A model generated the notes under the pieces. That model was given only the letters and a program-made list of their open reading frames with translations. It did not search any database and was not told the DNA's origin. DNA of 64,000 bases from Paenibacillus sp. FSL H7-0357 (lineage in GTDB: Bacteria > Bacillota > Bacilli > Paenibacillales > Paenibacillaceae): positions 930,001 through 994,000 of the forward strand of contig NZ_CP009241.1 of assembly GCF_000758525.1 (NCBI RefSeq), given 5' to 3'. Shown here in pieces: positions 53,616 through 62,750 of this stretch; the first letter of the stretch is position 1; each line of letters starts with the position of its first letter. A program made the position numbers and the translations under genes.

Positions 53616-54511
53616 GAGGAAGTAAGCTCAGCTTAAATCACAAGCGCTCTTTTCTGGGGATAGCCTTTATTGCGCCATGGCTGCTTGGGTTCGTATTCAT
53701 GTTCGCAACTCCGCTCGTTCAGTCCATCAAATTCAGCTTCAGTAAATTAACTGTAGATCCATCAGGCTTCTCCTTAGATTGGGTAGGCTGGTCCAACTTC
53801 AACAATGCTTTGTTCGTAGATGCAACCTTTAACCGGGTATTAACCGAATCTGTCAGGGATATGGTGCTTAACGTTCCGATGATCCTGTTCTTCAGCCTTT
53901 TCTCGGCAACGCTGCTGAATCAGAAGTTTCGGGGGAGAATTCTGGCCCGGGCCATATTTTTTCTGCCGGTCATTCTGGCCTCTAACGCGATATCGGCGGC
54001 AGAAGCGTCCGGACTGATCAATCTGGTTGGTGATGCGACGGCTGTCAACGAATTGGGCCAATCGGGCTCACAGTACAATGTCATGTCGATGGTTATGATT
54101 CTGAGTGATATCGGGTTGCCGCTGTCGTTCGTGGATTATATTGTAGACGCGATCCTGCGGATCTATGAGATTATTACGAGTTCGGGCGTACAAATTCTGA
54201 TCTTTCTGGCCGCGCTGCAGTCTGTTCCCGGGGCGATGTATGAGGTGGCGAAGATTGAAGGGGCAACCGCCTATGAATCCTTTTGGAAAATCACATTCCC
54301 GCTAGTGAGCCCGCTCATCTTGACCAACGTTATTTATACCATTATCGACTCCTTCTCGGGTAGCAGCGTGACCCAAATGATATTCTCAACCGCATTCACC
54401 ACACAAAACTTCGGTCTCAGTGCGGCGATGTCCTGGATCTATACGCTGATTATCAGCCTCGTCCTGGTTATCGTTGGTTACGTACTGTCTAAAAGAGTGC
54501 ATTACAACTGA
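53612..54511 (+). CDS. Sugar ABC transporter permease (MalF type)
   Basis: A 299-residue permease with six predicted helices and the EAA loop AMYEVAKIEGATAYESFWKI. Its ATG overlaps the DUF5696-like stop as ATGA, so it is coupled to that gene rather than to a binding protein. Pairs with the next gene as a second importer in the cluster. Confidence 0.9.
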   Translation: MRGSKLSLNHKRSFLGIAFIAPWLLGFVFMFATPLVQSIKFSFSKLTVDPSGFSLDWVGWSNFNNALFVDATFNRVLTESVRDMVLNVPMILFFSLFSATLLNQKFRGRILARAIFFLPVILASNAISAAEASGLINLVGDATAVNELGQSGSQYNVMSMVMILSDIGLPLSFVDYIVDAILRIYEIITSSGVQILIFLAALQSVPGAMYEVAKIEGATAYESFWKITFPLVSPLILTNVIYTIIDSFSGSSVTQMIFSTAFTTQNFGLSAAMSWIYTLIISLVLVIVGYVLSKRVHYN

Positions 54512-54535
54512 TTAATAGCAAAGGAGGGTACGGCT

Positions 54536-55540
54536 ATGCAATCTCCTCAACCCGTTCACAGAGAAGCGAATCACTATAGAGTTCAGAAGGTCAGAGGTAA
54601 GGCAGTTGATATTTTGTATGCATTGTTCCGGTACGCACTTGTCATCGGGATTTCATTTATTATTATTTACCCGCTGCTTATGAAATTCTCCATCGCCTTC
54701 AAGGATAAAGCAGATATTTATAATCCGACGATTTATATGATACCGGTCCACTTTACGCTGGATAACATCAAGATGGCGATGCAGATTCTGGATTATTTTC
54801 CGCTGCTGGGGAATACCTTGCTCTTCGTCGTAGTGACAACGCTGCTGACTACGGCTTCCTGCGCCTTGGCGGGTTATGGCTTTGCCCGGTTCAACTTTCC
54901 GGGAAGCAACATCCTGTTTGCGCTCGTCATTCTAACCTTGCTTGTACCTACCGGCACACTGATGGTGCCTATGTACCTGCATTTCCGAAGCTTTGATATT
55001 CTGGGGATTATTCATCTGATCACAGGCAAAGAAGGCATCAACCTGCTCAATACGTATTGGCCTTCCATTATTACATCAGCGACAGCGATTGGATTAAAAG
55101 CAGGCTTGTTCATCTATATTTTCCGCCAATTCTTCAAAGGAATGCCGAAAGAAATTGAAGAAGCCGCTTTGATTGACGGCGCGGGAGGCGTTAAAACATT
55201 CCTGCGGATCATGCTGCCTAATGCAGTCTCCCCGATGATCACAGTCATTTTGTTCTGCTTTGTCTGGCAGTATAACGATACCTTCTTTACCTCCCTCTTC
55301 ATGAGTGAAGTGGCGCTTATGCCTACGAAGGTCAGCTCGCTGGCGGCTCAGGCCAATGCCTTACTTCCGGGGTTACTTGGGATAGGTGCAGGCGGGTCTA
55401 GTATTAAGGCAGATCCAAACCATGTGGCCATGATTATTGATACCGGCATCTTGCTGGCCATTATCCCGCTGATCTTGCTGTATATGGTGGTGCAGCGTTA
55501 TTTCGTAGAAAGCGTTGAACGCAGCGGTATTATTGGTTAA
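54536..55540 (+). CDS. Sugar ABC transporter permease (MalG type)
   Basis: A 334-residue permease with six predicted helices and the EAA loop EIEEAALIDGAGGVKTFLRI. About 30 residues longer than typical, with an insert around residues 145-185 (HFRSFDILGIIHLITGKEG). ATG 54536 follows AAGGAGGG. A terminator follows before the GH5 gene. Confidence 0.9.
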   Translation: MQSPQPVHREANHYRVQKVRGKAVDILYALFRYALVIGISFIIIYPLLMKFSIAFKDKADIYNPTIYMIPVHFTLDNIKMAMQILDYFPLLGNTLLFVVVTTLLTTASCALAGYGFARFNFPGSNILFALVILTLLVPTGTLMVPMYLHFRSFDILGIIHLITGKEGINLLNTYWPSIITSATAIGLKAGLFIYIFRQFFKGMPKEIEEAALIDGAGGVKTFLRIMLPNAVSPMITVILFCFVWQYNDTFFTSLFMSEVALMPTKVSSLAAQANALLPGLLGIGAGGSSIKADPNHVAMIIDTGILLAIIPLILLYMVVQRYFVESVERSGIIG

Positions 55541-55568
55541 CAGAATACGTTGCTTCATGGAGAAATGA

Positions 55569-55607
55569 AATGCTGGAGACCCGCGTAATGTGCCTCCAGC
55601 ATTTTTT
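55569..55607 (+). terminator. Terminator directly before the GH5 start
   Basis: ATGCTGGAG (55570-55578) pairs with CTCCAGCAT (55594-55602), followed by six Ts ending at 55607. Only 20 bp, occupied by the ribosome binding site, separate it from the GH5 ATG, leaving no room for a promoter. Confidence 0.75.
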
Positions 55608-55627
55608 ATTAGGAAGGGAGCCGGATA

Positions 55628-57553
55628 ATGAAGCCTAAACGTTTGTTCGTCATGATTTGTATGTTGCTGCTGGCCGTGACGGTGACAGTGACGGCTCTAC
55701 CTGCGCATGCAGAAACCAAAGAAAAGAGGAGTGCCATGCAAGCTTACGTCGAAGCCATCGGACCGGGCTGGAATCTAGGAAACACCTTCGAAGCTACGGG
55801 TGAGGAAACTTCATGGGGAAACCCGAGTACAACCCAGGCATTTATTAAGCAAATTGCTGCTGAAGGCTACAAAAGCATCCGCATCCCGATTACCTGGAAG
55901 CACCGGATGGGCGGCGCTCCTGATTATGTGATCCAGAAAGAGTTTATGGCACGGATTCAAGAAATCGTCGACTGGTCGCTGGCTGCGGATCTTCATGTCA
56001 TCATTAACCTTCATCACGATACGGGCTGGGTCCTGAACATGGAGACGGAGCATGATGATGTGGTTGCCAGATTCAATGCGGCCTGGACGCAGATTGCGGG
56101 GCATTTCAAGGATTATCCGGACACGCTGATGTTTGAGAGCCTGAATGAGCCGCGCTTTTCCGAGGATTGGAGCAAGGACACCCCTGAATATTTTACGATG
56201 CTGGATGAACTGAATGTTTCTTTTCATGCTATCGTTCGTCATTCCGGCGGGAGTAACAATAAGCGTCCGCTCGTACTTTCTACTCTTACGGCTGCTCCAA
56301 CCCAGGCCAGACTGGATGAGTTAGCCAAAACCATTACGAAATTAAACGACGATAGGCTGATTGCGACATTCCACTACTATGGATATTATGCGTTCAGTGT
56401 GAACCTTGGAGGTTCGACCACATTCGATAACACGGCCAGGGAGGATCTGATTCAGGCTTTCGACCGGGCTTACGATACCTTCACCGCCAAAGGGATTCCT
56501 GTTATCGTGGGGGAGTTTGGCCTGCTTGGGTTCGATAAATCGCTGGATACTGTTCAGCATGGCGAAATTTTGAAGTTTTTTGAATACATAACCTACTATG
56601 CTCGGGAAAAAAAGATGCCGCTGATGCTGTGGGATAACGGCCAGCATTTCGATAGGCGCACCCTCAAGTGGGTGGATGAGGAGCTTCATCAGGTGATGAA
56701 GCAGGGCTGGAAGGGCCGCTCCTCCAACGCGGAAACGGATTCGGTCTATATTCTTAAAGATTCGGAAATTAAGGATCTGGTCATTCCCCTGAATTTGAAC
56801 GGGAATACCTTCACCGCTCTGCTCAATCAGGAAAATGCGTTAGTGAAAGGTACGGATTATGAGCTTGACGGAGAAAACTTAATCCTCAAATCTGCATTGC
56901 TGCAAAAGCTTGTCACGAAGAAGTATGGAATAAATGCGACCTTAACCGCTACGTTCAGTGCAGGTGCCGACTGGAAAATAAATATTATTTATTATGACAC
57001 GCCCAGCCTGATTAGTGCGCAAGCCCCGGAGGGGATATTCACGATCCCGACCTGGTTCAACGGGGACAGCCTGGCGACACTGGAAGCCGTCTATACGGCT
57101 GGCGGCAATGCCGGTCCCAATGATTGGACTCCCTTCAAGGAGTACAAACGTACCTTCTATCCGGACTATACCACTGGAGAGATCAAGTTCACGGACGAAT
57201 TCTGGAAGGAAGTGAAGGATGAAGAAGTGCAGCTGAAGCTGCATTTCTGGAGCGGCGCAGTGATCCCGTATACGATTACAAAAGCAAGCGGGAAGATCGT
57301 AGGGGTATCCGCAGAGGAAGCGAAGAAGAGAGCGGCAGTAGAACAACAAGCAGTTGAACAAGCAGCCGAAACACCGGTAGACACACCGGCAGACTCTGGC
57401 GATTCAGCAGCAGCAGCCGTTTCAGCACAGCTCTCCGGCGATAAATCTCCATCAGATGAAGGAAATCATATCCTGAGCATCCCGGTGGCGGTAGCCTCAC
57501 TCCTGGTCTTGGCAGGTGCGGGAATGTACTGGTGGAGAGCAAAGAGGCGATAA
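55628..57553 (+). CDS. GH5 endo-glycanase with X2-like module and C-terminal membrane anchor
   Basis: A 641-residue exported enzyme. Signal peptide 1-28; GH5 barrel (about 30-350) with GPGWNLGNTFEA, acid/base E174 in FESLNEPRF and nucleophile E296 in PVIVGEFGLLG; an X2-like Ig module (about 372-458); a second beta module (about 460-560); an Ala-rich linker; a membrane helix (about 618-635) and a basic tail WWRAKRR. No LPXTG sorting motif. The N-terminal motif resembles GH5 endoglucanase and xyloglucanase groups, so a beta-glucan or mannan is the likely substrate. Expression must depend on read-through of the terminator just upstream, or on a promoter within it. Confidence 0.92.
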   Translation: MKPKRLFVMICMLLLAVTVTVTALPAHAETKEKRSAMQAYVEAIGPGWNLGNTFEATGEETSWGNPSTTQAFIKQIAAEGYKSIRIPITWKHRMGGAPDYVIQKEFMARIQEIVDWSLAADLHVIINLHHDTGWVLNMETEHDDVVARFNAAWTQIAGHFKDYPDTLMFESLNEPRFSEDWSKDTPEYFTMLDELNVSFHAIVRHSGGSNNKRPLVLSTLTAAPTQARLDELAKTITKLNDDRLIATFHYYGYYAFSVNLGGSTTFDNTAREDLIQAFDRAYDTFTAKGIPVIVGEFGLLGFDKSLDTVQHGEILKFFEYITYYAREKKMPLMLWDNGQHFDRRTLKWVDEELHQVMKQGWKGRSSNAETDSVYILKDSEIKDLVIPLNLNGNTFTALLNQENALVKGTDYELDGENLILKSALLQKLVTKKYGINATLTATFSAGADWKINIIYYDTPSLISAQAPEGIFTIPTWFNGDSLATLEAVYTAGGNAGPNDWTPFKEYKRTFYPDYTTGEIKFTDEFWKEVKDEEVQLKLHFWSGAVIPYTITKASGKIVGVSAEEAKKRAAVEQQAVEQAAETPVDTPADSGDSAAAAVSAQLSGDKSPSDEGNHILSIPVAVASLLVLAGAGMYWWRAKRR

Positions 57554-57747
57554 TATTGCGAATGGGATTTCATTTGGATACAGTACAAACAAGTCTTCTT
57601 GCCAGGTTTTACTCTGGCAGGTTAGAATACGATTATCCTGCAGAACCAGTATAAATAAACGATACGACAAGCAGCAGGCCTCTCTTTGGAAGCTTGCTGT
57701 TTGTTATATCGGCAATTTCTTCGGGGGAATTTGAAGGGTGGTCCGAA

Positions 57748-58302
57748 ATGGCTAATACCATAACAAGATCAGACGCAGAGGCGGATCAGGAGATTAGGTG
57801 TTCAAACGGCTTATTTTCCGTAGTGATATCCGTACTTGCACTGAGTGGATCGCGGATTGCAAGAACATCGGATGAGAAGGATTTCATTATATGGCTAGCC
57901 GAGCATGATCAATCTGTACTGGGAAGCGGTACCTGCGGCTTTACAATCTCGGAAATGCCATGGTCAAGAGACCGGATGCAACTGGAGAAGAGCTTTTTAG
58001 ACACAACCATTGAGGGGGCCATCCGCTGCTTGGGATGGAGCATGCTCGATTATACGCCCAATGTAACCATGCTCGAACCTGCACTTAATCAGTTTAGGAC
58101 GCTTGTAAACGAATTGCAGGAGACGGAAATCGATTTTACTGTTGGCCAGTTGTGGCGGGAGGAGCAAGAAGCGGAACGGACCCTTCCGGGTGAATATCCT
58201 GTATGTGGTCAACATCATGTTCTTTTATGCTGGCATGGGTGTGTTATTTGTCATGAGAACGCCGGAATACTTCCTGCCGATTCTGATTCAAATGGCCGGT
58301 AG
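57748..58302 (+). CDS. Uncharacterised protein with C-terminal Cys/His motif
   Basis: A 184-residue soluble protein of unknown function. A mixed N-terminal part contains SEMPWSRDRMQLEKSFLDTT and IRCLGWSMLDYTPN; the C-terminus reads PVCGQHHVLLCWHGCVICHE, with Cys and His residues spaced like a zinc ribbon. ATG 57748 follows GAAGGGTGG; an upstream frame to 57694 has no site. It lies 50 bp before the large methyltransferase gene on the same strand, so they may work together. Confidence 0.6.
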   Translation: MANTITRSDAEADQEIRCSNGLFSVVISVLALSGSRIARTSDEKDFIIWLAEHDQSVLGSGTCGFTISEMPWSRDRMQLEKSFLDTTIEGAIRCLGWSMLDYTPNVTMLEPALNQFRTLVNELQETEIDFTVGQLWREEQEAERTLPGEYPVCGQHHVLLCWHGCVICHENAGILPADSDSNGR

Positions 58303-58352
58303 CAGGGCTATGGTATAGAGAGAGTTGTTCAATTACATAGGGAGGCACACAC

Positions 58353-60476
58353 ATGCTGAAATCATTGCAAGCGATTGAATCGTACCGTGAAGGGGAAGAG
58401 TTGCCCGCAAAGGCATTTCCCTGGCTGAAATATATTGTTCAGGCTGAGCAAACCATTGTCAATCTGGAGCGGGTGGAATCGCTGCGCGAACTGGATGAGC
58501 AGAATCCTGTGCTGGATTATGTGGAGCGGAGCTTACGCCTGCTGGATAGCCTGCCTTTGTCCTACTGGATCAAGGAACTGGCCGAGGAGACACTGGTCTG
58601 GTCGGAGACGGCAAAAGGCGGAACTTCCCGCCAGCGCAGGATGTGGCAGCTGGAGGGCATTAATTGTTTCGTACATAATATTGGCTCGGCACAGCTGTAC
58701 TGGCGGTATGCCGGGGGAGATCCGGCAACAGAGCATAAAGCGCAAGCGGGCCAGCTCACGGCGGCAGGGGTAGCAGATGCGGAGAAGACGATGATCGTAC
58801 ACCGGCTGATCGAGACTCACGGACTGATCGGGCAGCAGATTCGCGGTGAGGTTCCGCCGTCCGCTAACCGTCCGCTGTCAGCCATGGTGGAGGAAGGGCT
58901 TCTGACTGCAGATGAGCTGGAACGGCTGCTGTTCGCGCTGAACCATTGCATCATTTCCGCCGTTTCCCCCGAGCTGTGGCAGGAGGTGCGCGCGGAGGTT
59001 ATGGAGCTGATTGCGGCAATCGCATCAGGCGCTCTGGATGTCCCGCTGCCGATGAAGGAACGGCTGGAGCGGATGCGATCGGGGCCGATTGCCAAAGGGG
59101 AGGATTTCGGCAGCGAATGGAGCAGGCTGGAGTCTGAAGGATTTCGGCCTTCCTTGCTGGAACCGCTGCAGCCCCTTACCTTCTGGTATGTGGAGTCGGC
59201 ACTCCAGACCTTCTCGCTGGAGCAATTCCTGAAAGTGATAGCTTTGACCGCCTGCGGTGCCGAGCTTTCCGGTCTGAATCATATCAGCTTTGAGGCTGTC
59301 ATGAATTCGCTCCATTATGACTATAAAGGCGTGAAGAAGATCAATGTGTACAAGAAGCGGATTATTGAGAAGTATTTGTCGGAATTAACCTGGCAGGATA
59401 TCACGAGCGGAACCATGTCTTCCGGTAATCCGCATCTTGCCCACCGGCTCCGTAGGCAGGCTCACTTGCCGGATACGGTGTTCTTTGATTTTGAATTCTC
59501 ACCCGCTGCGGAGAAGCTGATCGAATTCTGTATGGAAGCCGAGAAATCAGCCTTGTATGAACGGGCGGTACTGCTGCTGTTCGATCTGTTCGATCTGCGC
59601 CGCGATGCCTTTGACCGGTTCCATAACGAGGACAGCTATTTGAGCCAGATGAATGATACAGGTGATTATAAAGCAGTGATTCTGGAGTATGTCACCGGCA
59701 GCAAAGTGCTGGATATCGGACCCGGCGGAGGTGTGCTGCTGGATTTGATTGAAGCGCGTATGCCGGATGTCATTCCGGTCGGCATTGATATTTCCAGCAA
59801 TGTGATTGAAGCGCTGCGGCAGCGCAAGCAGCGGGAAGGGCACCGCTGGGAGGTACTGCAGGGCGATGCGCTGAACCTGAAGGATTTCGTGGACACTGGC
59901 AGCGTAGACACCGTCATTTTCTCATCAATACTGCATGAGCTGTATTCGTATGTGCCGCTGGATGGCGTCAAATTCAATCACGGGACAGTGGCTGCAGCTC
60001 TGCGCAGCGCCTTTGATGTGCTGTCGGCCGGCGGTGTGATCATCATCCGCGACGGGATTATGAGCGAACCGGAGAGTGATCAGCGCCGCGTACGGTTTCT
60101 GGAGGAGGACGGGATGGCCTGGCTTGCACGTTATGCTAAGGATTTTGCCGGACGCCAAATTCAGTATTCGGTGACCGGTGAACAAGAGGTGCTGATGCCT
60201 GTGAATGATGCCATGGAATTTCTGTATACCTACACTTGGGGAGAAGAAGCGTATATCCATGAGGTCCAGGAACAGTTCGGCTATTTCACTCCCAGCCAGT
60301 ATGCCGATTTTATCAAACACAGTCTGGGCGAAAGGGCGAAGGTTGAAGTGTTCCGGCACTATTTGCAGGAGGGTTATACGGAGGCGCTGCAGGGCAGGGT
60401 GGTCGTTATGGACGAAAGCGGTCAAGAGGTGGCGTTGCCGGACAGTACCTGCTTTATTGTGATCCGGAAAGCATAA
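58353..60476 (+). CDS. Large two-domain SAM-dependent methyltransferase
   Basis: A 707-residue protein. The N-terminal half (about 1-430) is mostly helical with no recognised fold; segments such as RRMWQLEGINCFVHNIGSAQ and IHRLIETHGLIG-like VHRLIETHGLIGQQIRGEVP may bind the substrate. The methyltransferase domain (about 440-707) has VLDIGPGGGVLLDLIEARMP, VGIDISSNV, LQGDALNLKDF and SILHELYSYVPLD. Substrate unknown; RNA or a metabolite are both possible. Preceded by GGGAGG. Possibly an operon with the Cys/His protein upstream. Confidence 0.78.
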   Translation: MLKSLQAIESYREGEELPAKAFPWLKYIVQAEQTIVNLERVESLRELDEQNPVLDYVERSLRLLDSLPLSYWIKELAEETLVWSETAKGGTSRQRRMWQLEGINCFVHNIGSAQLYWRYAGGDPATEHKAQAGQLTAAGVADAEKTMIVHRLIETHGLIGQQIRGEVPPSANRPLSAMVEEGLLTADELERLLFALNHCIISAVSPELWQEVRAEVMELIAAIASGALDVPLPMKERLERMRSGPIAKGEDFGSEWSRLESEGFRPSLLEPLQPLTFWYVESALQTFSLEQFLKVIALTACGAELSGLNHISFEAVMNSLHYDYKGVKKINVYKKRIIEKYLSELTWQDITSGTMSSGNPHLAHRLRRQAHLPDTVFFDFEFSPAAEKLIEFCMEAEKSALYERAVLLLFDLFDLRRDAFDRFHNEDSYLSQMNDTGDYKAVILEYVTGSKVLDIGPGGGVLLDLIEARMPDVIPVGIDISSNVIEALRQRKQREGHRWEVLQGDALNLKDFVDTGSVDTVIFSSILHELYSYVPLDGVKFNHGTVAAALRSAFDVLSAGGVIIIRDGIMSEPESDQRRVRFLEEDGMAWLARYAKDFAGRQIQYSVTGEQEVLMPVNDAMEFLYTYTWGEEAYIHEVQEQFGYFTPSQYADFIKHSLGERAKVEVFRHYLQEGYTEALQGRVVVMDESGQEVALPDSTCFIVIRKA

Positions 60477-60640
60477 GTGCATTGATCTCAGGAAGGCTGA
60501 AGCAGCGTGTGCAGCGTGTAGGAATGATGCGGGACGAATTGCCTCGCAGTGATGATCTAACTTTACAGATGATGTATTCAGATAGTATTATAATCAGCGT
60601 ATTGTTGTGATGATCATGACCGGTGAAGGAGACTGTGTAT

Positions 60641-61288
60641 ATGGGCAAGCAGAACCAAGCGCAAATTGCATACGACAGCATTCTTCGGGATATCAAAGAG
60701 AACCAGCTAACCCAAGGCCAGCCCATTATAGAAGAAGAATACGCCAAGAAGCTGGATATGAGCCGGACTCCGGTAAGAGAAGCGATCAGACTATTGTCCG
60801 TCGAAGGATTTGTGACCGTGTACCCTCGAAAAGGTGCGTATGTCAGTGTACTGACAGCAGAAGATGTGAAGGAATGTTACGAAATGATGGAAGCCGTTGA
60901 GGGGATGATCGCTTATCTGGCTGCACAACAGCCTTCTACTGAGCATGTTAACCAGCTTACGGAACTGATCGGCAGAATGAATGAGCAAAAAAGTCTGTCT
61001 AACTTCCATCAGTGGAAGGAATATGACATCGAATTTCACCGGACCCTGCACCGCATGTGCCCTAATAAGCTACTCATTTATCATGTGGAAAAGCTGTTCC
61101 ACAAAACCTACCAAATTCAGACCCGGTTTGTGGCGGGAGTCAATTTGGAGAAGGCGACAGAGGAGCATCAATTCATACTCGATGCAATCATCGCTAAAGA
61201 TTCCGAGAAAGCCAGGCATTATACACAGCAGAATTGGAACAGAGCCAGAAATGAACTGGTGAACTACGGATACAACGATAAGCTGTAG
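60641..61288 (+). CDS. GntR-family regulator with FCD domain
   Basis: A 215-residue regulator. The winged helix (1-75) shows AYDSILRDIKENQLTQGQPI and KKLDMSRTPVREAIRLLSVE; the FCD ligand domain (about 80-205) has EMMEAVEGMIAYLAA and EEHQFILDAIIAKDSEKAR with the metal-ligating histidines expected of the family. ATG 60641 is chosen because AAGGAG precedes it; a GTG 18 bp upstream overlaps that site. A TTGTATACAA operator lies in the next promoter, so it likely represses the amidohydrolase-transport operon. Confidence 0.92.
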   Translation: MGKQNQAQIAYDSILRDIKENQLTQGQPIIEEEYAKKLDMSRTPVREAIRLLSVEGFVTVYPRKGAYVSVLTAEDVKECYEMMEAVEGMIAYLAAQQPSTEHVNQLTELIGRMNEQKSLSNFHQWKEYDIEFHRTLHRMCPNKLLIYHVEKLFHKTYQIQTRFVAGVNLEKATEEHQFILDAIIAKDSEKARHYTQQNWNRARNELVNYGYNDKL

Positions 61289-61351
61289 GTATCCTGAAAG
61301 GTTCATTTTGCAGCTTACAACACATTGGTATCGTATGGACAAGCCATTTGT

Positions 61352-61388
61352 TGCGCCCTCGATGGGCGTAAACGAGTGGTTTTTTTGT
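61352..61388 (+). terminator. Terminator after the GntR gene
   Basis: CGCCC/GGGCG and CTCG/CGAG pairings overlap in the stretch before a run of seven Ts. The exact fold is ambiguous, but the T run supports termination. Confidence 0.5.
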
Positions 61389-61455
61389 TGTGTGTCATGT
61401 TATATTACATTTAATTCGATAAAAATATCTTTTCATCCCCCTAATGTAACTTTTG

Positions 61456-61494
61456 TTGACAAGGAACATCCTTGTACGTATTATTGTATACAAT
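61456..61494 (+). promoter_or_regulatory. Promoter and GntR/FCD operator of the amidohydrolase operon
   Basis: TTGACA (61456-61461), a 17-bp spacer and TATTAT (61479-61484). ATTGTATACAAT (61483-61494) is a perfect 12-bp palindrome across the start point and matches the TNGTATACNA pattern of FCD-type GntR operators. Confidence 0.75.
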
Positions 61495-61535
61495 AACAAA
61501 AACAATTTGTTCACAAAAGATTAAGGGGGATTTCC

Positions 61536-62705
61536 ATGACGATTGATATCAGCCGCTTGCCCATCATTGACGACCATTGTCATCCATTCATGCCGACCAG
61601 AGAGAAGAAGAGCTTCGATAATTGCTTCACCCTCTCATTGATCCCCCCCAAGAGCCGTGACACCCGAAACACTCTGTTATTCAAAATTGTCCGTAAAGAG
61701 ATGATCCAGCTGCTTGGGCTTGATCCCCGCGTGACGGATGACGAACTGATCCTGCAGCGTAATCAGCGTTATCAAGCCAATCCCAAAGAATATGTAGACA
61801 TGCTTTTCAAGGATGTAGGATTGGAATCACTGCTGGTGGACTACGGTTTCCCGGTTATGGGGTCGCGGTTGGCCCAGGATGAGCTTGACTGGTTCCATCA
61901 GACCTCGTCGTCCATTCCGACCCGCCGCATTCACCGGGTGGAAGCTACCTATCACCGGCTGTTCGAGGAGAAGGTACCCTTCGGGGAATTGGAAGAGACC
62001 TACATCCGGGAGCTGCGGGATGAGGTGGAGAATCAGGGGACTATTGCTTTTAAGACCGTAATTGCCTACCATACCGGACTAAAAATAAACAAGATCAGCA
62101 AGAGCCAGGCCGCAGCCAGCTACAGCCGGTTCCTGGAATCACCGGACAATACTGAAGCTGAAAAAGATGTCCGTGACTATCTCGTATTGCTCGCGTTCGA
62201 GCTGTGCATGGAATATGACATTCCAATTCAGATGCATTCGGGAGCAGGTGATGCCCCGCTGCTGGATGTGAAGCTCGCAAGTCCGCTGCTGATGCACAGT
62301 ATCGTCAGCGATCCGCACTATCAGGCTGTAAAGATTATTTTCATTCATACCGCATATCCGTTTGTTGAAGAAGCCGGTTACCTGGTCAATCAGTATCATA
62401 ATGTGTATCTCGACTTGTCCTCCATGATCCCCTTCAGCAGCATAGGCGTGCAGCCGAAGCTGCGGCAAATCTTTGAAATGGCTCCTTTTACGAAAGTGAT
62501 GTACGGCTCCGACGGTTTCACGATTCCCGAAGTTAGCTGGCTGGGTGGCCGGATGATCAAGAAAGAGCTGGGTAAAATGCTAACGGATCTGGTGACAGAT
62601 GGAATTATTGATGAAGAATATGCTTATACTGCGGCTAGCCTGGTTCTCTCGGAAAATGCACGCAATCTGTATATCCGCAACTGGGGCGAAAGATCAAACG
62701 GCTAA
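61536..62705 (+). CDS. Amidohydrolase-2-family metal-dependent hydrolase
   Basis: A 389-residue TIM-barrel hydrolase. Seen: an HxH-type opening IIDDHCHPF, a lysine-bearing strand TIAFKTVIAYH, QMHSGAGDAPLL, IIFIHTAYPF and the catalytic aspartate in VMYGSDGF. The set resembles the N-terminal hydrolase part of FluG and related proteins. Next to a PotD-like importer it may cleave an amide-linked nitrogen compound such as a glutamylated amine; this is inference. No signal peptide; preceded by AGGGGGA. Confidence 0.85.
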   Translation: MTIDISRLPIIDDHCHPFMPTREKKSFDNCFTLSLIPPKSRDTRNTLLFKIVRKEMIQLLGLDPRVTDDELILQRNQRYQANPKEYVDMLFKDVGLESLLVDYGFPVMGSRLAQDELDWFHQTSSSIPTRRIHRVEATYHRLFEEKVPFGELEETYIRELRDEVENQGTIAFKTVIAYHTGLKINKISKSQAAASYSRFLESPDNTEAEKDVRDYLVLLAFELCMEYDIPIQMHSGAGDAPLLDVKLASPLLMHSIVSDPHYQAVKIIFIHTAYPFVEEAGYLVNQYHNVYLDLSSMIPFSSIGVQPKLRQIFEMAPFTKVMYGSDGFTIPEVSWLGGRMIKKELGKMLTDLVTDGIIDEEYAYTAASLVLSENARNLYIRNWGERSNG

Positions 62706-62750
62706 ACCAAGGGAATATACCATCATCTGAACGATAAGGGGATATGTGCG

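Noticed and set aside
60623-60640. GTG as start of the GntR regulator
   Set aside because: The AAGGAG site overlaps it and is spaced for the ATG at 60641.
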